64,000 bases of DNA from Thermomicrobiales bacterium (GCA_030447415.1 JAUJOZ010000018.1:24640-88639); one strand, 5' to 3'. Positions 36,893-46,147 are shown, counted from the stretch's first letter. Program-made: numbers and translations. Notes: generated by a model from the sequence alone, not told the origin.

Positions 36893-37174
36893 AGACACAC
36901 CACGTCGCGCCTCGAAGACGGACCCCTTGCCGGTTGGCGTTGAGGATCTGCGGGAGCGCGCGCCGGAGCGGCAGCGCCTGGCCGTGCCGAGGGCGGGTGG
37001 CATGGGGGGTGGAGTGATCCCGCCCTCGTCCCCGCAGGGTGGGTCGGCTCCGTCCGACGATGCCCTGTTCCTTCCGTCCCCACGCGGGGAACCTGCCGAC
37101 GGACTCTGTCGTCTTTCCTCCAAGCGCATGCGGTGCCCGGACGAAGCCGTGCCCGCCGAGATAGGAGGAAGACG

Positions 37175-38128
37175 ATGCACCTGTCAACCAAGCTCCTTGT
37201 ACCGGTTCTCGCCCTGGCGATCGTCCTCGGACTGATCGCCGCGTCAGGATCCTCGGCGGCCGGCGTCGACGCCTACGGCGCCACACCCGGGGCGGAACAC
37301 CTGATCGACCACCCTACCGGTCCGGATGACCTCGTCCTCCGCATTGAGGTCGGCGGCGGGTTGCTGCCGCCGGCAGCCGTCCTCGGCGAGTTGCCGGTCT
37401 TTTCCCTTTACGGCGACGGGCGGGTCGTGACCCCGGGCCCCGTGCCCGAGATCTACCCCGGGCCGGCGCTGCCGAACCTCCGGGTCACCCGGTTGAGCGA
37501 GGAGGGGGTCCAGGCGATCCTCCGCGCGGCGCGCGACGCCGGCCTCCTCGACGGCAACCGTCAGTACGAGAACAACCGCGTCATGGACGCCCCGACGACG
37601 GTCTTTACGGTCGCCGCCGAGGGCCGCACCACCCGCGTCGAGGTCTACGCGCTGGGCATCGCCGAGGACGACATGCCCGCTGGCGAGCGCGCGACCCGCG
37701 CCGAGTTGGCCCGCTTCCAGGAACGTCTCGGCAACCTCAGCGGCTGGCTGCCGCCGGACGCCATCCTGGAGCGCGACGCCCCGTACGCTGTCGAGCGGCT
37801 ACAGATCGTGTCGCGGCCAGACGGTCCCGACCCGATCCTCGGGACGACGCCGGAACCCTCCCTGGTGCCGAATCCGAAGGCATGGCCTCTGGCAACGCCG
37901 CTGGCGGACCTGGGGGAGCCGTTCCCGCTGTCGGAGCTCTCGCCGGACGCCCGGTGCGCCGTCGTCGAGGGTACCGAGGCGGAGCGACTGCTCGCCGAAC
38001 TGGAACGGGCGAACCAGCTCACTCCGTGGGAGAGCGAGGGCGCACTCTTCACGCTCTACCCCCGCCCGCTCCTCCCCGATGAGACGGGTTGTTCGACCGG
38101 CGAATCTCCGTCGACGCCCACTCCGTAG
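37175..38128 (+). CDS. Secreted hypothetical protein
   Basis: This is a 317-residue protein with a signal peptide (LVPVLALAIVLGLIAASGS). The start ATG at 37175 follows AGGAGGAAGACG. The mature part has LVLRIEVGGGLLPP, LPVFSLYGDGRVVTPGPVPE and VTRLSEEGVQAILRAARDAG, an arrangement common in exported proteins of this phylum. Only a few Cys are present (one pair near the end). No enzymatic motif is recognised. Confidence 0.75.
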   Translation: MHLSTKLLVPVLALAIVLGLIAASGSSAAGVDAYGATPGAEHLIDHPTGPDDLVLRIEVGGGLLPPAAVLGELPVFSLYGDGRVVTPGPVPEIYPGPALPNLRVTRLSEEGVQAILRAARDAGLLDGNRQYENNRVMDAPTTVFTVAAEGRTTRVEVYALGIAEDDMPAGERATRAELARFQERLGNLSGWLPPDAILERDAPYAVERLQIVSRPDGPDPILGTTPEPSLVPNPKAWPLATPLADLGEPFPLSELSPDARCAVVEGTEAERLLAELERANQLTPWESEGALFTLYPRPLLPDETGCSTGESPSTPTP

Positions 38129-38376
38129 AGGCACCCATGGGCTACGTCCCGGTGCCTCCGGTATGCCCCGGCCGTGCCCAAGTCACATCGCCAGTCTGTC
38201 CGGACCGACGTTGGCAACCGCCTTGTCACGAGCGAGTCCGCGCTGCAGCAGGCTCGCTCGACCTCGGTTCGGGTGCCGCAATACTTTCGTGACCCCGTGG
38301 CCAAACGCCGATGACATGTTCCTCCTAACCTGATGGCAACGTCCGGGTTTATCCGGCACAGGAATGGAGAATCACC

Positions 38377-38604
38377 ATGCTGCCGTACACAGCCGCCTCC
38401 CTGATCGACACCATGCTCAAGGAGAGCTACGAACCCGCCGAGGCGGCCCACCTTACCCCCCTCGCGTCGTTCTGGGCCGGCTGGAGCGACCCGAGCGCCG
38501 ACCACGTCGAGCCGGTGGGCGGGGGCCATGACGTCGCCGCGCGCCAGCGGGCGGCCGTGCGCACCCGCCGCGCCGCCGCGCGGTTCGCCGCGCTGACCCG
38601 CTAA
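38377..38604 (+). CDS. Small hypothetical protein
   Basis: This is a 75-residue protein beginning MLPYTAASLIDTMLKESYEP and ending with an Arg/Ala-rich helix. A GGAG sits upstream of the ATG. No family recognised. It converges on the MutS-like gene. Confidence 0.45.
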   Translation: MLPYTAASLIDTMLKESYEPAEAAHLTPLASFWAGWSDPSADHVEPVGGGHDVAARQRAAVRTRRAAARFAALTR

Positions 38605-38667
38605 GACATCTCGGCCAGAGCCCTGCTCGCGGCATGGCCGCCGTGGCCGCCCGTGAGTTGGGCTGCT

Positions 38668-40542
38668 TCATCGTTCCTCCCCGATGTCTAGCCCGACCAA
38701 CGCCATCAGCCTCAGGGCGTTGGTCGAGGTTGCGATGCCCGGGCGCAGCTTGTAGTCGAACGTCATCCTCGGCCCGGCGGCGCCGTCGCCCATCGTTTCG
38801 GCGAAGTGGACGGGACGGGCCGCGGCGGCGACCTCCGGTGCTTCGGTAGGATCGGCGAGCCCCAAGTCGTGGGTGGAGACCGCGCCGATCGCGCCGCGCG
38901 CCACTAGGGCCTGGAGGATTCGGCGGGCGGCGATCTGCCGCTCGGCCGTGTTGGTCCCTTGGAGGATCTCGTCGAGCAGGTAGAGGAGGCGGGGACCGCC
39001 CGCCGCCTGGCTGGTCCGCGCGGCGTCGACCACCAGCTTGAGGCGCTGCAGCTCGGCCATGAAGTAGGAAACACCCCGCTCCAGCGAGTCCTGGACGTGG
39101 ACGCTCGTCCAGAGCGCCACGGGCGGCAGGCGGCAGGCCGCGGCGCAGACCGGCGCCCCTGCCCCCGCCAGGACGACGTTCGTGCCGATCGCGCGGAGCA
39201 GCGTGCTCTTGCCCGACATGTTCGACCCGGTCACGAGCAGGAACGAGCCGGGCGGTCCGACCGTGACGTCGTTGCCCACCCGCACTCCCTCCCGCAGCAG
39301 CGGGTGACCGAGGTTGCGGGCGGCGAGCGCGTCGCTCGCCGGGTCGAGATCGGGGGTGACCCAGCCGGGGTTGTCGTGCGCCAGGGTGGCCAGCGCCGCA
39401 AGCGCTTCCATGTCGCCTAACGCTCCTAGCCAGCGCCGCGTGTGGGTGCCGGCCGTCACCTGCCACCGTTCCAGCGCCGCGAGAAGGTGGAGATCCCAGA
39501 GCGTTGCCGCCTGGATCGGCAGGTAGAGCAGGTAGCCGTGCGGGATCAGCCGCGAGGCCAGGCGGTCGAGACGCCGCAGCAGATCCGGTGCCGACTGGCC
39601 GGCGACGGCGAGGTCGTCGCGGAGGCGGCGCAGCGCCGGCGCGTCAAACCCCTCGCCCGCCAGTAGGCGGAGCCGATCGGCGTAGCCGAGGAGCGCCCCA
39701 CGCTGCGCGGTGACCCGCCCGGCGATGTGGTGGGCCGTGTCCCCACGGGTCTGGCTGATGGCCAGATTCAATGCCAGGAAGGCGAGCCAGTAGGGCCGCC
39801 CGACGAGGCCGGTGGCCTGCGCCACGACGGCAAGCCACAGGAGGATCGGTCCGGCCCAGGCCGCCCACCGGAGGAGCGGCCGTCGCGCCAGCCACGGTGG
39901 ACCTTCCGCCCAGGCGAGGAACGGCTCCGGATCGGGTTTCGCCTCCTCTCGCAGCCGCCCGCGCAGCGCGAACTCCTCCCGCCACTCGAGTCGGGGTGCC
40001 AGCTCGGCGACCGCCGCCTGGCGCTCCCGGACCGTCTCGGCTGTGGCTGGAGTGAGCAGCCAGCCGGCGAGCGCCGCCTCGCCCATCGGGGTCGTGGTCG
40101 TATCGAGCAGGTGGAGGAGCGAGGCCCGTCCGAAGAGGTCAAGATCGGCAGCGAAGGGGTGGTCGGGCTCCGGTCGTGTCGTGTGGCGCAGCGGCAGCGC
40201 GTCCCAGTCTCGGGCCAGGCGCGCGAGCGCATCCTCGTTGATCGCGCACCGCCCGGCGGCGTCGCGCCGGCGGCGGCCCAGGTCGCCGTGGTGGCGGGCG
40301 AGGGCGACGAAGCCGCCGAGCAGCGCAACCCCGATCAGCGCCGCGACCGGCGACCGCTGCCAGACGCCGACGCCCAGGCCAACCGCCGCCGCGACGAACG
40401 CGAGCAGCCGCAGGTTGGCGACGCGGTTCCAGCGCCGGGTCAGCTCGTCCCGCTCGCGTCCATACCGGTCATGGCGCTCGCGGTAGGTCTCCTCGGCCAA
40501 ACGGTCGAGCGGCAAGCGGGTCGCCCCCTCCCTCCTCAGCAC
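38668..40542 (-). CDS. Membrane-associated MutS-family ATPase
   Basis: This is a 624-residue MutS-like protein. The C-terminal ATPase has Walker A GSNMSGKST, a RGVSYFMAELQRLK segment, Walker B LLYLLDEILQGTNT and the STHD signature. The N-terminal mismatch-recognition domain is absent. Instead there are two hydrophobic helices (LRLLAFVAAAVGLGVGVW and VAALIGVALLGGFVALA) and another pair in the middle (WAGPILLWLAVVAQATGL and PYWLAFLALNLAI). It therefore belongs to the membrane-linked MutS-like group rather than MutS1. Role unknown. Confidence 0.88.
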   Translation of the reverse strand: MLRREGATRLPLDRLAEETYRERHDRYGRERDELTRRWNRVANLRLLAFVAAAVGLGVGVWQRSPVAALIGVALLGGFVALARHHGDLGRRRRDAAGRCAINEDALARLARDWDALPLRHTTRPEPDHPFAADLDLFGRASLLHLLDTTTTPMGEAALAGWLLTPATAETVRERQAAVAELAPRLEWREEFALRGRLREEAKPDPEPFLAWAEGPPWLARRPLLRWAAWAGPILLWLAVVAQATGLVGRPYWLAFLALNLAISQTRGDTAHHIAGRVTAQRGALLGYADRLRLLAGEGFDAPALRRLRDDLAVAGQSAPDLLRRLDRLASRLIPHGYLLYLPIQAATLWDLHLLAALERWQVTAGTHTRRWLGALGDMEALAALATLAHDNPGWVTPDLDPASDALAARNLGHPLLREGVRVGNDVTVGPPGSFLLVTGSNMSGKSTLLRAIGTNVVLAGAGAPVCAAACRLPPVALWTSVHVQDSLERGVSYFMAELQRLKLVVDAARTSQAAGGPRLLYLLDEILQGTNTAERQIAARRILQALVARGAIGAVSTHDLGLADPTEAPEVAAAARPVHFAETMGDGAAGPRMTFDYKLRPGIATSTNALRLMALVGLDIGEER

Positions 40543-40772
40543 CGGCGGGTGCCCCTTGGGCGCTCTCGTGAAGCAAGCACGGCGTCGTCAACCCCGCCCC
40601 GCGCGCCGCCGTCACGGAACCGTAAGCAGCGACGAGCCGATCTTGCACGACCGGACCGTGACGTGTCGAACGCTGTAGGTCGTGCGGTAAGCTGCGCCCA
40701 TCCGCTCTCGCGACGACACGGGCGCCGGCCGACCTTGCCGAACCCGCTCCGGGATTCACAGGAGATGCACGG

Positions 40773-42263
40773 ATGATCCGCACGGGGGATGAGTACCGCG
40801 ACTCGATCCGTGACGGCCGCGAGGTCTGGATCGATGGTGAGCGGGTCGACGACGTGTCGACGCACCCCGCCTTCAAGCCGATCGTCGACGTCCGCGCCCG
40901 TATCTATGACATGGCGCATGAGGACGCGACGCGGGACCTGATGACGTACGTCGATCCTGAGACCGGAGAGTCCAACGCGATCGGGCCGAAGCTGCCGCGC
41001 ACGCGCGAGGACTGGCACGCCAAGCGGCGCGCGGTGGACGCCGTGCTCGACGATATCGGTGGGGTCGTGACCCGGGTCGGTGACGAGACGGTCGGCGAGA
41101 TGTGGTCCCTCTACGACGGCCAGGACGTCCTCAACGAGGTTGACCCGCGCTTCTCGGCCAACATCCGTGCCCACGTCGAGCGTGCGGTTCGGGCCGACCC
41201 GTTCCACGTGTCGGCCAACACCGATCCGAAGGGCGACCGCTCGAAGCGACCGCAGGACCAGGACCCGGACGTGCTGCTCCACGTGGTGCGGGAGACTGAC
41301 CGCGGCATCGTGGTGCGTGGCGCCAAGTATGAGACGGCCGCGGCCTACGCCAACCAGGCGTTCGTCAAGCCGACGATCGCCAACTGGGGCGACAGCGAGC
41401 TCTCCGACTACGCGGTCGGCTTCATCGTCGAGCTGGGCTGGCGCGGCATCAAGCACATCTGTCGCACGGGGTTCGCCGGGCGCGGATCGATCGAGGATTA
41501 CCCGCTCGCCAACCGATTCGACGAGATCGACACGCTCGTGATCTTCGACGACGTCGAGGTGCCGTGGGAGAACGTGCTGTTCTACCGGCACACGCGCGCC
41601 GCCGCGTACATCCGCGCCACCCTGCACCGATACAGCGCGTTCGCGTTCGTGCAGCGACTGCTGCGGTACGCGGACCTGCTGATCGGCACGGCCATGTTCA
41701 ACGCGCGGCAAACCGGGCTCGAGAAGCAGCAGGCGGTGCAGGAGAAGCTGGCGACCCTGGCGTGTTACCGGGAGGGGATCAACGCCCACCTCACGGCGGC
41801 GATCGCAGACGCCGAGCCGAGCCCCGGCGGCCTCTTGATGCCGAACCAGTCGCTCCTCTACACGGGCCGCGTGCTGGCGGTTTCTCAGCTGCCGGCGATG
41901 ATGCACCTGACGCGCGACCTGTGCGGCGGCCAGATCTGCGTCACGCCGGACGCCGCGGCCTTCCGTCACCCGGCGACGGCCCCGTGGCTGGAGAAGTACT
42001 ACTCCATCAATGAGGATTGGGTCGCCGAGGACCGGCGCAAGCTGCTCGCGTTCGCGCGCGACTTGGTCAACTCGGACTATGCCGGGCACCGGCTGACGTT
42101 TCAGCTGTTCGCCCAGTCCCCGCCGTTCGCACACCTGCTGGCGGTCTACCGGAACTTTGACTGGAGCGAGCCGCTCGCCTGTGCGCAGCGGGCCGCTGGG
42201 CTCTCCGACCGCGTCGTGCCTGGGCGCCGCGCTGGGGCGGAGGTGGTGGGGAGTCGGTCGTGA
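40773..42263 (+). CDS. hpaB: 4-hydroxyphenylacetate 3-monooxygenase-type flavin hydroxylase
   Basis: This is the large FADH2-dependent component that hydroxylates phenolic substrates, 496 residues. AGGAG precedes the ATG. Features are VWIDGERVDDVSTHPAF, ANTDPKGDRSKRP, VRGAKYETAAAYANQAFV, VIFDDVEVPWENVLF and DLCGGQICVTPD. The flavin reductase partner is not adjacent. The gene overlaps a RidA gene (GTGA), followed by DUF1028, which suggests a small catabolic operon. The true substrate may differ from 4-hydroxyphenylacetate. Confidence 0.9.
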   Translation: MIRTGDEYRDSIRDGREVWIDGERVDDVSTHPAFKPIVDVRARIYDMAHEDATRDLMTYVDPETGESNAIGPKLPRTREDWHAKRRAVDAVLDDIGGVVTRVGDETVGEMWSLYDGQDVLNEVDPRFSANIRAHVERAVRADPFHVSANTDPKGDRSKRPQDQDPDVLLHVVRETDRGIVVRGAKYETAAAYANQAFVKPTIANWGDSELSDYAVGFIVELGWRGIKHICRTGFAGRGSIEDYPLANRFDEIDTLVIFDDVEVPWENVLFYRHTRAAAYIRATLHRYSAFAFVQRLLRYADLLIGTAMFNARQTGLEKQQAVQEKLATLACYREGINAHLTAAIADAEPSPGGLLMPNQSLLYTGRVLAVSQLPAMMHLTRDLCGGQICVTPDAAAFRHPATAPWLEKYYSINEDWVAEDRRKLLAFARDLVNSDYAGHRLTFQLFAQSPPFAHLLAVYRNFDWSEPLACAQRAAGLSDRVVPGRRAGAEVVGSRS

Positions 42264-42712
42264 CGACCCACCGCCGGATCCGCCCCTTCAACACGCGCGA
42301 CACCTACCCGGAGCAGCAGCTCGACAACGACCTCTGCCAGGCGGTGGTGGCCGGGAACACCGTCTTCCTGCGCGGCCAGGTCGGCCAGGACCTCGACACG
42401 GCGGCGTCGGTGGGCGTCGGCGACGTCGAGGCCCAGACCGAGCAGGCGATGCACAACGTCGCGACGCTGCTCGACGAGGTGGGGAGCGGGCTGCAGGACA
42501 TCGTCAAGATTGTCATCTACCTCGTCGATCCGCGTTACCGGGAGCCGGTCTACCGCGTCGTCGGCCGCTGGCTGAAGGGGGTCTTCCCGGTCTCGACCGG
42601 CGTCGTCGTCACCGCGCTCGCCCGCCCGGAGTGGCTCGTGGAGATCGACGTCACCGCCGTCATCCCGGCTGGCGGGGCCGAAGGGGCACCCGGGGGAGTG
42701 CCCGCGCCGTGA
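42260..42712 (+). CDS. RidA-family protein
   Basis: This is a 150-residue YjgF/RidA fold that hydrolyses reactive enamine/imine intermediates or related ring-cleavage products. Its GTG start overlaps the stop of hpaB. Landmarks are GNTVFLRGQVGQDL, AQTEQAMHNVATLLDEVGSG, KIVIYLVDPRYREPVYRVVG and EWLVEIDVTAVIP. The catalytic Arg of classical RidA is not obvious at the usual site, so it may be one of the non-deaminase subfamilies found in aromatic catabolic operons. Confidence 0.88.
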   Translation: MTTHRRIRPFNTRDTYPEQQLDNDLCQAVVAGNTVFLRGQVGQDLDTAASVGVGDVEAQTEQAMHNVATLLDEVGSGLQDIVKIVIYLVDPRYREPVYRVVGRWLKGVFPVSTGVVVTALARPEWLVEIDVTAVIPAGGAEGAPGGVPAP

Positions 42713-43419
42713 CCTTCTCGCTTGCCGCCCGCTGCCCGCAGACAGGCATGTTCGGCGTCGTCGTCTCGTCGTCCAGCCCCGCGGTCGCCGCCCGCTGTGC
42801 GTATGTCCGCGCTGGCGTCGGCGCCGCCTGCTCCCAGAACATCACCGACCCCCGCCTCGGCCCGCGCCTCCTCGATCTGTTGGGCGGCGGTGTCGCCGCC
42901 GCCGAGGCGATGGCCGCGGTCGTCGCCGTGGAGCCGCGCATCGGGTACCGGCAGCTCACGGTCGTCGATGCCGCCGGTGGCACTGCCGCCTTCTCCGGCG
43001 CCCACACCCTCGGGACGCACAACACCGCCGAGACCGAGAACGCCGTTGCCGCCGGCAACCTCCTCGCCACCCCCGAGATCCCCGGCGCCATGCTGTTGGC
43101 CTTCGCCGAGCACCGAGCAGCCCACCTCGGCGACCGCCTCGTCGCCGCGCTCGCCGCGGCCCTTGCCGCCGGCGGGGAAGCCGGCCCTGTCCGTTCCGCC
43201 GGCCTCCTCCTCGCCGCCGAGGTTCCCTGGCCCGTCGCCGACCTCCGCGTTGACTGGTCCGACCACCCGATCGACGATCTGGCGCGCCTCTGGACGCTGT
43301 GGAAACCGCAGATGGCCGACTACGTGACTCGTGCCCTCAATCCGGAATCGGCCCCGAGCTATGGCGTCCCCGGCGACCCGGACAGGACAGGCCAAACGCC
43401 GACGCATGGACTCCGGTAA
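42709..43419 (+). CDS. DUF1028-family protein
   Basis: This is a 236-residue protein starting GTG 42709, overlapping the RidA stop. The N-terminus TFSLAARCPQTGMFGVVVSS, then AYVRAGVGAACSQNITDP, LTVVDAAGGTAAFSGAHT and a late DDLARLWTLWKP are typical of DUF1028, an Ntn-hydrolase-like family often found with RidA proteins. Probably an amidase-like step in the same pathway; not shown. Confidence 0.88.
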   Translation: MTFSLAARCPQTGMFGVVVSSSSPAVAARCAYVRAGVGAACSQNITDPRLGPRLLDLLGGGVAAAEAMAAVVAVEPRIGYRQLTVVDAAGGTAAFSGAHTLGTHNTAETENAVAAGNLLATPEIPGAMLLAFAEHRAAHLGDRLVAALAAALAAGGEAGPVRSAGLLLAAEVPWPVADLRVDWSDHPIDDLARLWTLWKPQMADYVTRALNPESAPSYGVPGDPDRTGQTPTHGLR

Positions 43420-43508
43420 CCGACACCGCGGGTGCGACGATCGCGGTGGTCCATCGGGCTCCTGCGCCGCCCGTAGCGGCTCGATCCTCTCATGGGGAGT
43501 GCCGACCG

Positions 43509-43691
43509 ATGGTCATCGCCAAGCCGATCACCGTCGAAGACCTGGCCCGGGTGCCGGAGGACGAACGGTGTTGCCAGAGTCCTTCGTTCATCGGCCATGG
43601 AGCCGACAACCGCAACGGCTCGGTGAGGCGTGAGCCCACCGTCGTTCAATGTCACGATCACGCTGGTAAGCTGCGAGCGCAGCATGGTTGA
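43509..43691 (+). pseudogene. Remnant of a Uma2-family (DUF820) gene
   Basis: A GGGGAG site precedes ATG 43509. The first ~20 residues, MVIAKPITVEDLARVPEDER, read like the start of Uma2-family endonuclease-like proteins, but the rest of the family (~180 residues) is missing and the frame ends at 43691. Likely a deletion fossil. Confidence 0.4.
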
Positions 43692-44295
43692 GGTGCCGAT
43701 GACACCCAGCTTCTTTGCGTCCCCAGCCGAGTTTCGCGCCTGGCTCGACGCGCACCACGAGCGGGCTTCAGAGGTGTGGGTCGGGTTCGCCAAGAAAAGC
43801 ACCGGCCGGCCGACCATCACCTGGCCGGAGGCGGTGGACCAGGCGCTGTGCTTTGGCTGGATCGACGGCGTGCGCAAGGGGATCGACGACGGCAGCTACG
43901 CCATCCGCTTCACGCCCCGCCGGGCCCGCAGTGTCTGGAGCGCGGTGAACGTCCAACGCGCCCAGGAACTCATGGAACTGGGGCTGATGCGCCCCGCCGG
44001 GCGGGCGGCCTTCGAGCAGCGTGCCGAGGAGCGCTCGGGCGTCTACGCCTACGAGCAGCGCGGCGAGGTCACGCTTGGGGACGACTTCGAGCGGCAGTTC
44101 CGCGCCCACGAGCAGGCCTGGGCCTTCTTCCAAGCCCAGCCCGCGTGGTACCGAAAGGCCGCGACCTGGTGGGTCGTGAGCGCCAAGAAGGACGAGACCC
44201 AGCGCCGGCGGCTGGCCAGGCTCGTCGAGGACTCGGCGCACCGGCGGACCATCCCACAGCTGACTCGCCGCCCGAAAACCAGCGGCGCGGGATAG
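43684..44295 (+). CDS. YdeI/OmpD-associated family protein
   Basis: This is a ~203-residue protein. The N-terminal domain FFASPAEFRAWLDAHHERAS and VWVGFAKKSTGRPTITWPEA, then QALCFGWIDGVRKGIDDGSY and RFTPRRARSVWSAVNVQRA, is the YdeI-like family. The C-terminal helical half ends RRRLARLVEDSAHRRTIPQL. Function unknown. The start is ATG 43684 or 43699. Confidence 0.85.
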   Translation: MVEVPMTPSFFASPAEFRAWLDAHHERASEVWVGFAKKSTGRPTITWPEAVDQALCFGWIDGVRKGIDDGSYAIRFTPRRARSVWSAVNVQRAQELMELGLMRPAGRAAFEQRAEERSGVYAYEQRGEVTLGDDFERQFRAHEQAWAFFQAQPAWYRKAATWWVVSAKKDETQRRRLARLVEDSAHRRTIPQLTRRPKTSGAG

Positions 44296-44548
44296 CGGCT
44301 GCCGACCCGTCCGCCCCGGACGAGCGGACGTCCACCGACCTTCGCTGCTTGCAAGGTATAGGGGGCGTCCACAGGGTGTGCAACACGCGCTCATGGCTCG
44401 GCGGTCACCAGCGGCGCCAGACAACGGCGGGAGCTCCGAGCCGAGGCGCTGCTCTGTTCAGCGTGCGTCGTGTCGTCCGGTGAGCGATGGATGAAGTCCC
44501 GCCACCGCCGAACGTTTCCTGCTCAATCCCGGCCCGCCACTTCCCCAC

Positions 44549-45982
44549 CTACCCGACGAAGGGCGGAAAGCTCTGCGGTGACAGGCCGTCCACGTCCCGA
44601 CCAGCCCAATCGCCTGCACCGATGCGCGGCCACATCCGCTCCCCGGCGGCCCGGACCGCCCGGGCCAACTCCCCGACATCGACGCCGGGGATCCGGCGGT
44701 CGCGCATGACGACCTGGCCGTCGACGATCACGCTGTTGAGATCCTCCGCCTGCGCCGAGTAGACGATGTTGCGAATCGGGTCGCGCAGCGGGACCATGAA
44801 GAGGCTGTCCCCTTCCCAGATCAGCAGGTCGGCCTTGGCGCCGGGGGCGATCCGGCCGAGGTCGTCGCGGCCGAGCGCCTTCGCGCCGCCGAGGGTGGCG
44901 GCGTTGAAGACATCAGCCGCCGTCGCCACTTCCGTTTGGCGATCGACGATCTTGCTCACCACGGCCGTCCAGCGCAACGCCTCGATCATGCTCTGCGGGG
45001 CGGTGTCAGTCGCCAGCGTCATGTTGACGCCGCGGGCCAGGTAGCGAGCGAAGCTCTCCATGGCGATGCCACGACGGGCGAAGACCCAGACCGCGTGGGC
45101 GACATTGGTGCCGGTGTCCGCTAGGATGCCGAGGTCGTCGCCGTGGTAGTTGGTCCAGGAGCCGCCGGCGAGGATGATGGCGTGGCCGAGGATCACGTCT
45201 GGTCCCAGGAAGCCGATGTCGCGCAGCCACTCGATCGGCGTCTTGGCGTGGCGGCGGGTCATCTCCTGAAACTCCGACACCGACTGCGAGGTGTGCAGGG
45301 CCAGCGGCACCCCCAGGCTCGTCGCCGCCTGGCGTGAGCGGCGCAGCAGTGATTCCGTGCAGGTGTCGACCTGCGACGGAGTGAGGAACCCCTTGATTCG
45401 GCCGTGGTGCGCGCCGTCGTGCTCCTCGATGAAGCGGACGGCCGCTTCGAAGCCGCGCTCGCCCGCCGCCTCGTCCCAGGCGTACTTCACGGTGCGGCCG
45501 TCGTCGGTGTACCAGCGCGCGGAGCGGTAGCCCTGCCCGACGTAGGCCCGCAGCCCGAACCGCCCCGCCTGCGCCACGACCTCCTCGCCGAACGACCCGA
45601 TCTCCATCACGGTCGTCGTGCCGGTCCGCAGCAGCTCCGCCATCGAGTAGGCGACGCAGGCGCGTGCCGCCTCGTCGTCCATCGCCGCCGAGCGCGCCGG
45701 CAGGTACTCGAACAGCCCCGAGAGATAGAACTGCCGCCCCCCCTTGTCTTCGACGAAGCTCTTGTCGAGGGGCGACTCGTAGAGGTGGGCGTGGGTATTG
45801 ATCAGCCCCGGGGTGACGACCTTATCCGTGGCGTCGATCGTCTCGTCCACCTCGCCGGCGAACGTCGGGCCGACGTGGATGATCTCGTTCCCTTCAATCA
45901 CTACCACCCCATCCCGGAGGTGGCGGTGCCCGCCGTTCTGGTAGGCGATGACGTGCGAGGCGTTGATCCGGCGCCGCACCAT
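44549..45982 (-). CDS. Amidohydrolase (cytosine deaminase / chlorohydrolase-like)
   Basis: This is a 477-residue metal-dependent TIM-barrel hydrolase. The N-terminal beta-sandwich strand GVVVIEGNEIIHVGP precedes the metal motif GLINTHAHLYESP. Then come GFLTPSQVDTCTESLL, ALHTSQSVSEFQEM, GHAIILAGGSW, the metal Asp in ATDTAPQSMIEALRW and the C-terminal GRIAPGAKADLLIWEGDSLF. It is divergent from the PRC-barrel gene across a palindromic region. Substrate probably a cyclic amidine, nucleobase or s-triazine-like compound. Confidence 0.88.
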   Translation of the reverse strand: MVRRRINASHVIAYQNGGHRHLRDGVVVIEGNEIIHVGPTFAGEVDETIDATDKVVTPGLINTHAHLYESPLDKSFVEDKGGRQFYLSGLFEYLPARSAAMDDEAARACVAYSMAELLRTGTTTVMEIGSFGEEVVAQAGRFGLRAYVGQGYRSARWYTDDGRTVKYAWDEAAGERGFEAAVRFIEEHDGAHHGRIKGFLTPSQVDTCTESLLRRSRQAATSLGVPLALHTSQSVSEFQEMTRRHAKTPIEWLRDIGFLGPDVILGHAIILAGGSWTNYHGDDLGILADTGTNVAHAVWVFARRGIAMESFARYLARGVNMTLATDTAPQSMIEALRWTAVVSKIVDRQTEVATAADVFNAATLGGAKALGRDDLGRIAPGAKADLLIWEGDSLFMVPLRDPIRNIVYSAQAEDLNSVIVDGQVVMRDRRIPGVDVGELARAVRAAGERMWPRIGAGDWAGRDVDGLSPQSFPPFVG

Positions 45983-46082
45983 ACTCGACCTCCTCTCGAC
46001 CGCGCGTTCGTGGGCAGGCCGCCCGACGGGCTCCCGTCCGCGTCCCCGCCTGCTGTATCGCGACGGCCTTTATGGTACGCTA

Positions 46083-46108
46083 GCCCATGGTGTACGTACA
46101 CCATGGGC
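46083..46108. promoter_or_regulatory. Perfect 26-bp palindrome in a divergent promoter region
   Basis: The half-site GCCCATGGTGTAC meets its exact complement with no spacer, centred at 46095/46096. It lies 40 bases before the PRC-barrel start and ~100 bases from the amidohydrolase start. TATGGT and TACGCT just upstream could be -10 boxes. A homodimeric regulator site is likely; the same sequence can also form a hairpin in the PRC-barrel leader. Confidence 0.6.
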
Positions 46109-46147
46109 GGGCGGTTGGGAAGGGCGGAGCGGAAGGGGCAGCGCGGC

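Larger units (their letters stand above)
35287..36902. mobile_element. Remnant IS630-type element carrying a DHFR-like gene
   Basis: An 11-bp inverted repeat TGGTGTGTCTC lies at 35287-35297, with its complement at 36892-36902. Between them are a dihydrofolate-reductase-like gene (minus) and a transposase missing its N-terminal DNA-binding third. A TA dinucleotide, the IS630 target, lies just outside the left end. The passenger region is visibly lower in GC than its neighbours. Confidence 0.5.
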
